A stretch of 13,400 nt of DNA, taken from the NCBI GenBank assembly GCA_017414145.1, contig JAFPQL010000048.1, positions 1 to 13,400 on the forward strand, written 5' to 3'. The DNA is from Oscillospiraceae bacterium. Lineage in GTDB: Bacteria > Bacillota_A > Clostridia > Oscillospirales > Ruminococcaceae. The position numbers and the translations under genes are program-made. This document shows, one piece after another, positions 6,541-12,937 of the stretch. The notes beneath the pieces are model-generated. The model was not told the DNA's origin. It searched no databases and worked only from the letters and a program-made list of their open reading frames with translations. Positions within the stretch are counted from its first letter, which is position 1, and every line of letters begins with the position of its first letter.

Positions 6541-9057
6541 TTATGCCTTTTCCGGCAGCTCATTCTGCTTCGTGAGACCGGCCAGATACTTCAGGATGAC
6601 ACCGGTATCCTCAGCAGTCAGCTTGGAATCGCCGGCATCGTAGCAGTCTGCGTTGATCTTGCCCTGTGCAGTGACAGTGACCTTATCCTCTGCAACATAG
6701 CGTGCGAGCAGAACCGCGTCTGCGATCTTGACATCACCGCTGCAGTCCACATCGCCCCACAGCGTCTTGCCGGAGCCGCCGGTGGTGTCGGAAGTGGTGG
6801 TCGTGGTGGTCGTGGTGGTCGTATCCGGAGGAACAGAACCGCCGTCCGGAACCATCTCCGGATAGAGCAGATCGAATGTACCGAGGGTCATCAGCACATC
6901 GCCGACATGCCAGAATCTGTGGAAGTGGAGCTCCACACCCTCGACATTCGTGAACTGCGAGCAGTCAGACTTGGTGTTGTCGTACTTCGCGCCATTGGCG
7001 ACATCAGTTTCCCAAGCCTTCTTCAGATCTGCAAAGCCCTCAACATCCTCATACTGCGGACGGAGGTCGATGAACTTCGCACCGTTGGTGACTTCCTCCT
7101 TACCGTACGGATACTTACCGGAAGCATCCTTCGGGATCCAGACTTCCTGCTCGAAGAAGCGAGCCAGAGAGCCGTTGTGCTCCGGTCTGGAGATACCGAT
7201 CTCATCGCGGCCGTGCTTCCATGCGCGGTCCATCAGTTCCTTCGCGGTGTAGAGTGCATTCTGCTCCAGGGAAGAACCGTTGGAAACAGAACCGTCAGCG
7301 TTGACCTTCGCGCCCTTCGCCTTTGCGTAGTAGACGAGGGTGTCAGCCAGAGAAGCAGCACAACCGAGGTCAGAGTTGCCCATTGCGGTGATTTCGCAGT
7401 GGAGGTTACTGTTCGCGGATGCGCTGTAGGTGCCGCTCCAGTCAGCCGGCTGGCCGGACCAGTCGAGCGTTGCCGGGACGGAGAAGTCATCGCCCTTGAG
7501 CTCGACCTTACCGGACTCGGAGAAGAACTTGACCCAGTTGTCAAGCAGCGTCTCCAGAGCCTTCTCAAGGCTCATGCCGCCCGGCTTAGCAGAGGACTTG
7601 TCGCCGTCGGTCTTGATGAGGTAGTAGAGCTCAGCCAGACGCTGCGTAGACCAGAACTGGTTACCGGTCCAGTGGTTGGAACCCGGGTCAGCGTAAACAG
7701 GGTGCTCAACATATGCCATGTCGTAGAACTTTGCGACATTGGACGGATACTTCTCGTACTTGCCGTTCCAGCTGTTGGTGCAGCCGCCGGCGAACGGGCC
7801 GTCTGCGCTCTGCAGCCACAGATACATCTCAATCTGGCGCTCCAGCGAGGTGGTGTAGTCCTTGGTTGCATTAGAGGTCTTCATGCCCTTGTTCAGATCA
7901 GCATCATACAGCAGGCCGTAAGCGGCGAGCGGGTTCTGATAGAACTGGTGAGAGTGCGAGCAGCCGATCTGCCATGCCCATGTGCCGTCCTGTGCGCCGC
8001 CCCATGCGGTGTACCAGGACATCAGGTAGTGCTGACCGCCCTCTTTACCGACGGATCTACCGTCGTTCTGGGTCTCATAGCTCTGGCAGCCGATTGCCTT
8101 ATAGTACTTGTCGAACATATCGTTGCGGCAGAAGTCGCCCATCATACCTGCCTTCTCGGACAGATCAGACGAGCCGACCTTCCAGCGGTTCGCAGCGTAG
8201 ATCGCCTGAATTGCACGGTCTTCTGCGTCCGGAGCGTTGGTGTAGGACCAGGACTTCGCGGTGGACTTCTGGAATGCGAACTTCATGCCCTGCTGCGGGT
8301 TGCCGTAGGTCAGATCTTCGATCGACGGATGCGGAATCGTCTCGAAGCAGGACTCCTGGTCGCCGCGGTTGAATGTATTGATATAGGTGAACTTACCCTT
8401 CGTGCCTCTTGCGGAGCCGCCGAATCCGTACCAGTCATCGACATCGGCGAGCCAGTGCATCAGGTACTCGCGTCCCTCGCTCTTGTATGCGGAGGTCAGC
8501 TCAGAGTGGATCGGGTTCTTACCGGTGTTGGACTCGCTGCCCTCAGACGGATACATATTGATACCGCACTTATTCGGGTCGCCGTCCAGTCCAAAGCCTT
8601 CCGGCCATTCCTTCGCGGTCTGGGCAGAAACCTCAGACTTTCCGAAGAAGCCGGTCTGCTGATCCTTTGCCGGGATCATGTTCTCCAGTGTTTTCCATGC
8701 CTTTGCAAGGTCACTGCCGCCGGCGATACGATCGTGCATCGCAGCGATCCAGACGATGTAGGACATTGCCTCAGAAGTCGTCTCATGACCGTAGTCAGGT
8801 GCCTCACAGATCAGTTCCTCAACGGAATGATACGGGATGCCGAAGCCGCCGTTCTCTTTTCCGTTGGAACTCAGGTAACCGTTTTCCTCGCCTTCAGGAA
8901 TGACATTCTCGTACAGCGAAAGGAACCGGTTCTTGTAGGTGTCATCGCCGTACTTGTTTGTGACGGCTGCCGATGCAGCAGTGCTCATCAGCATGCTCGA
9001 AGACATTGCCGCTGCAACGACGGCTGCGAGAATCGCTCTGTTCTTCTTGAATTGCAT
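6541..9057 (-). CDS. Secreted cellulosomal cellulase: GH48 catalytic domain plus dockerin
   Basis: An 838-residue secreted processive cellulase that attacks crystalline cellulose, normally releasing cellobiose from chain ends. Residues 1-30 are a signal peptide (basic MQFKKNR, hydrophobic core, cleavage likely after ASA). The GH48 domain fills about 33-735: ICEAPDYGHETTSEAMSY (83-100) holds the proposed acid Glu96, and HWLADVDDWYGFG (201-213), NTFNRGDQES (227-236), ETIPHPS (239-245), SYTNAPDAEDRA (271-282) and ADGPFAGGCTNSW (418-430) are family landmarks. The base residue is not assigned with confidence. A Pro/Thr linker (about 742-763) leads to a dockerin (about 768-830) that docks the enzyme to a scaffoldin cohesin. 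No carbohydrate-binding module is present. The ATG at 9055-9057 (AGGGG site) is chosen over an in-frame GTG at 9192, which would put 45 residues before the signal peptide. It is transcribed alone, between its own promoter and terminator. Confidence 0.96.
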   Translation of the reverse strand: MQFKKNRAILAAVVAAAMSSSMLMSTAASAAVTNKYGDDTYKNRFLSLYENVIPEGEENGYLSSNGKENGGFGIPYHSVEELICEAPDYGHETTSEAMSYIVWIAAMHDRIAGGSDLAKAWKTLENMIPAKDQQTGFFGKSEVSAQTAKEWPEGFGLDGDPNKCGINMYPSEGSESNTGKNPIHSELTSAYKSEGREYLMHWLADVDDWYGFGGSARGTKGKFTYINTFNRGDQESCFETIPHPSIEDLTYGNPQQGMKFAFQKSTAKSWSYTNAPDAEDRAIQAIYAANRWKVGSSDLSEKAGMMGDFCRNDMFDKYYKAIGCQSYETQNDGRSVGKEGGQHYLMSWYTAWGGAQDGTWAWQIGCSHSHQFYQNPLAAYGLLYDADLNKGMKTSNATKDYTTSLERQIEMYLWLQSADGPFAGGCTNSWNGKYEKYPSNVAKFYDMAYVEHPVYADPGSNHWTGNQFWSTQRLAELYYLIKTDGDKSSAKPGGMSLEKALETLLDNWVKFFSESGKVELKGDDFSVPATLDWSGQPADWSGTYSASANSNLHCEITAMGNSDLGCAASLADTLVYYAKAKGAKVNADGSVSNGSSLEQNALYTAKELMDRAWKHGRDEIGISRPEHNGSLARFFEQEVWIPKDASGKYPYGKEEVTNGAKFIDLRPQYEDVEGFADLKKAWETDVANGAKYDNTKSDCSQFTNVEGVELHFHRFWHVGDVLMTLGTFDLLYPEMVPDGGSVPPDTTTTTTTTTTSDTTGGSGKTLWGDVDCSGDVKIADAVLLARYVAEDKVTVTAQGKINADCYDAGDSKLTAEDTGVILKYLAGLTKQNELPEKA
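6794..6820. repeat. Three perfect 9-bp tandem repeats in the GH48 linker
   Basis: GTGGTGGTC occurs three times in a row on the plus strand (6794-6802, 6803-6811, 6812-6820). In the GH48 gene it encodes most of a ten-threonine run (residues 746-755) of the linker between catalytic domain and dockerin. Unit gain or loss would change linker length by three residues without shifting the frame. Confidence 0.9.
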
Positions 9058-9364
9058 TCTTTTTTCCCCTCTCGTAAAGATATAAGATTTTTGCTTCTCC
9101 TTGCACGGTTTGTCCGTGAAGCAAATCCGGACGGTCGTTCTTCGGAAAGAATCCCTGCCCGTACCGTGCGGCAGGCGCGGATTCTTCTTCACTGTCCCGG
9201 CATTGTACGCTCAAATCCACAGGTTGGGCATACTGCGGTTTCTCCTGTACGGTCGCTTTCCGCTGCGCCCCGCCCCGCGCATCCGGTCGGCATCCGAATT
9301 GTCACCGAACGCTTCCGAAAGGCGGTTTCTGCAAACGGGCAGAGAGATGCCGTTACAGTTTCCT
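9058..9364 (-). promoter_or_regulatory. Long structured 5' leader of the GH48 mRNA
   Basis: From the predicted start near 9364 to the ATG at 9057 the transcript has about 307 untranslated nucleotides, with no convincing gene inside. Several small hairpins can be drawn: TGCGC/GCGCA with an 8-nt loop (9264-9281), CCTGCC/GGCAGG with a 10-nt loop (9154-9175), TTCTT/AAGAA with a 4-nt loop (9138-9151) and CACGG/CCGTG with a 5-nt loop (9104-9118). A 7-nt direct repeat GCATCCG occurs at 9279 and 9290 (plus-strand sequence), 11 bp apart. The AGGGG ribosome binding site is at about 9066-9070. I do not recognise a known riboswitch class, and no intrinsic terminator lies inside the leader. Both the length and the structure suggest control of RNA stability or translation, but this is inference. 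Confidence 0.55.
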
Positions 9365-9370
9365 GATTTC

Positions 9371-9399
9371 ATTATAGTGATTTTCAAACTGCTTGTCAA
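9371..9399 (-). promoter_or_regulatory. Perfect consensus sigma-A promoter of the GH48 gene
   Basis: On the minus strand TTGACA (9394-9399), a 17-nt spacer and TATAAT (9371-9376) match the sigma-A consensus at all twelve positions with optimal spacing. It faces the GH48 gene and lies about 310 bp upstream of its start codon. Such a promoter should be very strong if not repressed, fitting a major cellulosome component. Confidence 0.85.
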
Positions 9400-9402
9400 G
9401 CA

Positions 9403-9420
9403 TTTCGGCAAAATCCGAAA
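9403..9420. promoter_or_regulatory. Inverted repeat at the upstream edge of the GH48 promoter, possible operator
   Basis: TTTCGG and CCGAAA form a perfect 6-bp inverted repeat around a 6-bp centre (plus strand, 9403-9408 and 9415-9420). It ends 3 bp from the -35 box at 9394-9399, so it lies at about -40 to -56 relative to the predicted start. A dimeric regulator bound here could contact RNA polymerase or block it. It could also pair as RNA on the plus strand, but the T run that follows (9432-9438) is 11 nt away, too far for a normal terminator. No regulator gene is visible nearby. Confidence 0.4.
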
Positions 9421-9643
9421 GACCGCCCCCCTTTTTTTGGATGCTTACACAAATTTGCCTTTCCTATTTTGTGCAACCTGACCTACGATTCTATTTTTAG
9501 ACAAAAACCGTGCAAAAAACGCGCAGGATTTCAGAAAATTGACACACATCCCACACATTTCGGATTTATCATATTTATGCGAAGAATCGGTACGCATTTT
9601 CACACTTTAGATATAGTACATTCACGGATTGTTCATCATTTTT
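9421..9643. other. AT-rich intergenic stretch between the divergent transcription units
   Basis: No gene is supported here. The stretch contains a C6T7 run (9426-9438), a TTGACA on the plus strand (9539-9544) and a TATAGT (9612-9617). The nearest -10-like TATCAT (9567-9572) is 22 nt from that TTGACA, too far for a standard promoter, and TATAGT has no -35 partner. It probably serves as regulatory upstream DNA for the two divergent promoters. Confidence 0.5.
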
Positions 9644-9652
9644 TGAGATAAT
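9644..9652 (+). promoter_or_regulatory. Candidate extended -10 promoter for the ABC operon
   Basis: TGAGATAAT is a TG-N extended -10 element with GATAAT (five of six consensus bases). No good -35 box is found 16-18 nt upstream, which extended -10 promoters tolerate. The start would be near 9659, giving a leader of about 37 nt before the ATG at 9696. TATAGT at 9612-9617 is a weaker alternative. Confidence 0.4.
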
Positions 9653-9695
9653 AAAACGGAATCTTGTCTGACGACAGAAAGGGGCTGCAACCCAG

Positions 9696-10682
9696 ATGGT
9701 TGAAATCCGCAATCTGACCAAATATTACGGCAGTCACCCCGCCGTAACGGATATTTCGTTCACGGTCGGAGATCACGAGGTGCTCGGCTTCCTCGGCCCG
9801 AACGGCGCGGGAAAATCCACCACAATGAACATGATTACAGGATGTCTCCCCTCCTCCTCCGGCACGGTGCTGGTGGACGGGCATGACATCGCAAAGGAGC
9901 CGCTTCAGGTCAAGCGCCTGATCGGCTATCTGCCGGAGCTGCCGCCGGTCTACCCGGAAATGCGCGTCCGCGAATACCTGCTCTTTGCCGCGGGGCTCAA
10001 GGGCGTACCGCGCTCCCAGCGCAAAAAGCAGGTGGACTATGCACTCGAAAAGCTCAGCCTCACCGATGTGCAGAAGCGCGTCATCGGCAATCTCTCCAAG
10101 GGCTACCGCCAGAGAGTCGGCTTTGCGCAGGCACTGCTCGGCAATCCGAAATTCCTCATCCTCGACGAGCCGACCGTCGGTCTGGACCCCAAGCAGGTCA
10201 TGGAGGTCCGCTCGCTCATTCAGGAGCTCGCCAGAGAGCACACGATCATCTTCTCGACCCACATCCTCGCCGAGGTCGCGGCGGTCTGTGAGCGCGTGGT
10301 CATCATCAACAAGGGACAGATCCGCGCCGTGGACACAATCCGGAACCTCGAACAGCAGGTTTCCGGCGTACTGCGCATCCGCCTGAAGGCGGAGGGCGAG
10401 ATGACAAAGGTCACGCGGATCATCCGCGGCGTCAGCGGTGTCGGCGAGATCGAGGACATCGTTCCGGACGATGCCCCCGGCGTCAACACCTACACGCTCC
10501 GCGCAAAATCCGAAGAAGTCCGCAAGCCACTCGTTGCCGCGCTCGTCGCGGAGGACTGCATGGTGCTGGAAATCAACACGATGCACTCCAGCCTCGAAGA
10601 TGTCTTTGTCCGCCTGACCTCGGCATCCTCGCGGAATCAGGACTTTGATGACGATATGCCCGCGAAGGGAGGCGACAACTGA
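9696..10682 (+). CDS. ABC transporter ATP-binding protein (GldA-like)
   Basis: A 328-residue cytoplasmic ATPase that powers the permease encoded next. All ABC motifs are intact: Walker A GPNGAGKST (34-42), Q-loop region at about 80 in a diverged form (YLPELPPVYPEM), signature LSKGYRQR (133-140; LSGGQ type with Lys-Gly-Tyr), Walker B FLILDEPT (153-160, catalytic Glu158), D-loop VGLDPKQ (161-167), and the H-loop His189 in FSTHIL. Residues from about 225 form a C-terminal extension typical of ABC-2 ATPases with regulatory domains. The sequence is close to the GldA type, ATPases paired with GldF/GldG proteins. The ATG is preceded by AAAGGGG about 11 nt upstream. The stop overlaps the permease start (TGATG), so the two are translationally coupled. 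The transported substrate is unknown. Confidence 0.95.
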   Translation: MVEIRNLTKYYGSHPAVTDISFTVGDHEVLGFLGPNGAGKSTTMNMITGCLPSSSGTVLVDGHDIAKEPLQVKRLIGYLPELPPVYPEMRVREYLLFAAGLKGVPRSQRKKQVDYALEKLSLTDVQKRVIGNLSKGYRQRVGFAQALLGNPKFLILDEPTVGLDPKQVMEVRSLIQELAREHTIIFSTHILAEVAAVCERVVIINKGQIRAVDTIRNLEQQVSGVLRIRLKAEGEMTKVTRIIRGVSGVGEIEDIVPDDAPGVNTYTLRAKSEEVRKPLVAALVAEDCMVLEINTMHSSLEDVFVRLTSASSRNQDFDDDMPAKGGDN

Positions 10683-11413
10683 TGTTTGCACTCTATAAAA
10701 AGGAAGTGCGGTCCTATTTCTGCACGCCGTTTGCGTACATCGTCAGTGCGCTGTTCCTGATGGTCTTTTCGCTGAGCTTTATCCGCTCGATTTCCGAAAT
10801 GTCCTCCAGTACGCTGACATTCCAGTTCCCGGCGGTCTTTTACAACAACTTCTTCTACTTCATCTTCCTGATTCCGCTGCTGACCATGCGCACCTTCGCC
10901 GAGGAGCGGAAGTCCCACACGGAAACGCTCTGGCTCTCCGCGCCAATCCGCATCTGGCAGGTCGTGCTGGCAAAGTACCTCGCGGTGGTCACCGTGTTCG
11001 GCATGATGCTGGTGCTCTCGCTGCTCTACCCGCTGATTACCTTCATCAAGGGCTCGGTCGTCGTGTCCAGTCTGCTCTGCGGCTATGCCGGCTTCATCCT
11101 CTGGGGTCTGGTCTGCATCGCGGTCGGAATGCTCTGCTCCGCTGTCACCGACAGCCCGATCCTCGCCGCAGTCCTCGGAGAGGCGGCGATGATCGTCGTC
11201 GTCTTCTTAGACAGCTTCTCCGAGACAAATCTTGTGCAGTCGCTGCCGTGGCTGTCTTCCGTTCTGCTGTGGTTCTCGACCCAGCACCGCTTTGCCGCCT
11301 TCGCACAGGGCTTTTTCAGCGTCGGCGATTTCGTGTTCTTCCTCTCGCTGTCTGCGGTGGTGCTTGCATGGATCGTGATCGTCATCGAAAAACGCCGCTG
11401 GAGCCGCGGCTGA
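10682..11413 (+). CDS. ABC-2 type permease (GldF-like)
   Basis: A 243-residue integral membrane protein, the channel partner of the ATPase before it. Six hydrophobic segments are visible at about 17-35, 51-69, 96-119, 132-153, 158-177 and 214-235. Between the second and third lies MRTFAEERKSHTETLWLSAPI (69-89), the cytoplasmic coupling-helix segment conserved in ABC-2 permeases of the GldF/NosY type. The N terminus MFALYKKEVRSYFCTP(F)AYIV is also typical, as these permeases begin with a short amphipathic helix. The length (about 240) is usual. Its ATG shares a base with the ATPase stop codon. It is followed after 18 bp by the GldG-like gene. In gliding Bacteroidota, GldF with GldA and GldG forms a transporter needed for motility in some species; that role is not expected here. 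Confidence 0.92.
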   Translation: MFALYKKEVRSYFCTPFAYIVSALFLMVFSLSFIRSISEMSSSTLTFQFPAVFYNNFFYFIFLIPLLTMRTFAEERKSHTETLWLSAPIRIWQVVLAKYLAVVTVFGMMLVLSLLYPLITFIKGSVVVSSLLCGYAGFILWGLVCIAVGMLCSAVTDSPILAAVLGEAAMIVVVFLDSFSETNLVQSLPWLSSVLLWFSTQHRFAAFAQGFFSVGDFVFFLSLSAVVLAWIVIVIEKRRWSRG

Positions 11414-11431
11414 TTAGGACGGAGGGATAAC

Positions 11432-12937
11432 ATGGGAAATTCAATCAGTTCCAAGAACAGGAAATACACCGCGCTGGCATGGATTCTTGCCATTCTCGTC
11501 CTCGCCGTTGCGATTCCGGTCAACCTGATCGTTGACCGTCTGAATATCAGCTTCGACATGACGCCGCACCGGCAGTATTCCCTGACCAAAACGACAGAGG
11601 ATTACCTCACAAAGCTCGACGCGGACGGCGTCAAAGTCAAGATGTACTATCTTAATGACTTTGCGCTGCTGGAAAAGGATACCTCCGTGCTGGATCTCTG
11701 CGAGACGCTGAAGAACTATGACAAGCACGACTGCGTCGAACTGATCGCCTTCGACCCGGAGACGCAGCCGGAGATCGGCAGAGACATCAATCCGAACAAT
11801 GTCTACAACCTCAAGAAGAATGACCTGTTCCTCGTCTGCAACGGCAATGTCAAGCGCGTACAGGGCGGCGGCATCTACTGGGAGGAGTACAACACAAATC
11901 CCGACGGCAGCACCTCGGTCATCAGCGAGCAGTTCCGCGCGGAACCGCTGCTGACCGGCGCCATTCAGTGCGTCGTTGAGAACATCGAGCCCGTGATCTA
12001 CTTCCTGGAAGGACACGGCGAGCTTCCGATGTCGAGCTACACGAAGCTGACGACCAACTTCGCAAACTTCAACTACGGCTCCAAGCCGCTGAATCTGCTG
12101 AACGCCGACGCCGTGCCGGAGGATGCCTGCACGGTCATCGCGGCCGGCCCGACTGCCGACCTCACCGAGGAGGAGTACAACAAGCTCTCTGCCTACGCCG
12201 ACAAGGGCGGCAACATCATCCTGATGATGAGCCCGAACGAAAAGAAATTCAGCTATCAGAACTTCACGCATCTCATGCGCGACTTCTGCATCGACATGGA
12301 CTACAACCGCATCCACGAGAGCGACAGCGCCCGCCACAAGTCCAATGACCCCTACACCTTCATGTGCGATCTGGTGCCTGCCTCACCGAATGCCGATGAG
12401 GAGGACAACCTGACCGGCGCTTTCCTGAACGGCGAAGACGCCGATATCGCGGGTCTGATCTGCTATATGCCGGCGTCGCGCAGCTTCCGCAGCATCATGG
12501 GCTCAAACTTCAGCACCTGCCGCGTCGATTCCCTGATTCAGACGGCTGTGACGGCCGTGGCAGAGCCCTATGGCGGCGGTGAGCTGGATGACCCGGAGCC
12601 CTCTGAGGGTGAGGTGCTCACGCTGGCCATGTATTCCAAGGACACCCTGCGCAAGAACGCGAAGCTCGCGGTCTTCGGTTCGGCGGAGTTCATCACCGAT
12701 CAATCCGCGGAAAGCCCGTTCTTCGTCATTCCGACCTATCTCTGCTCCTCTGTTCTGACATGGATGTACGAGAGCGACACGAATCTGATGAACATCAGCA
12801 GCAAGGAGCGCTCCTTTGACAAGCTCCGCGTTGCAAGTGACGCCGAGGCCAAGATACTGATTGCCATTTATGTGGTCTTCCCGCTGCTGATCGCCGCGGC
12901 AGGCGTCATGGTCTGGCTGAGGAGGAAGGACGCATGA
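11432..12937 (+). CDS. GldG family membrane-anchored ABC auxiliary protein
   Basis: A 501-residue protein with one membrane helix near each end (about 13-35 and 473-495), so the large middle part should lie outside the cytoplasm. After the first helix come LNISFDMTPHRQYSLTKTT (37-55), a GldG signature region, and VYFLEGHGE-type residues (IYFLEGHGELPM, 189-200), followed by VIAAGPTADLTEEEYNKLSAYADKGGNIILMMSP (235-268). The latter matches the ABC_transp_aux/GldG domain, whose fold resembles type 1 glutamine amidotransferase- or IFT-like domains but is not known to be enzymatic. The ATG has a GGAGGG ribosome binding site. The stop overlaps the next start by four bases (ATGA). It probably forms a complex with the permease and the DUF4340 protein. 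Function in Firmicutes is unknown. Confidence 0.93.
   Translation: MGNSISSKNRKYTALAWILAILVLAVAIPVNLIVDRLNISFDMTPHRQYSLTKTTEDYLTKLDADGVKVKMYYLNDFALLEKDTSVLDLCETLKNYDKHDCVELIAFDPETQPEIGRDINPNNVYNLKKNDLFLVCNGNVKRVQGGGIYWEEYNTNPDGSTSVISEQFRAEPLLTGAIQCVVENIEPVIYFLEGHGELPMSSYTKLTTNFANFNYGSKPLNLLNADAVPEDACTVIAAGPTADLTEEEYNKLSAYADKGGNIILMMSPNEKKFSYQNFTHLMRDFCIDMDYNRIHESDSARHKSNDPYTFMCDLVPASPNADEEDNLTGAFLNGEDADIAGLICYMPASRSFRSIMGSNFSTCRVDSLIQTAVTAVAEPYGGGELDDPEPSEGEVLTLAMYSKDTLRKNAKLAVFGSAEFITDQSAESPFFVIPTYLCSSVLTWMYESDTNLMNISSKERSFDKLRVASDAEAKILIAIYVVFPLLIAAAGVMVWLRRKDA

Noticed and set aside
9058..9192. Possible GH48 start at the in-frame GTG at 9192
   Set aside because: It would place 45 hydrophilic residues in front of a complete signal peptide and has no good ribosome binding site; the ATG at 9057 has both.
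6907..9366. An 819-codon open frame on the plus strand, antisense to almost all of the GH48 gene
   Set aside because: The GH48 protein on the other strand is unmistakable. The antisense translation shows no recognisable domain, is a shadow of codon bias (few TTA, CTA and TCA codons in GH48) and has no convincing ribosome binding site.
9403..9440. The TTTCGG/CCGAAA inverted repeat and the T run as a plus-strand terminator
   Set aside because: The T run begins 11 nt after the stem, the stem is only six pairs, and no plus-strand gene ends upstream of it.
9539..9572. TTGACA with TATCAT as the promoter of the ABC operon
   Set aside because: The spacing between the two boxes is 22 nt, well outside the 16-18 nt range for sigma-A promoters.
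9636..10691. A 351-codon open frame on the minus strand, antisense to the ABC ATPase gene
   Set aside because: The plus-strand ATPase has every ABC motif; the antisense product has none and no promoter or ribosome binding site of its own.
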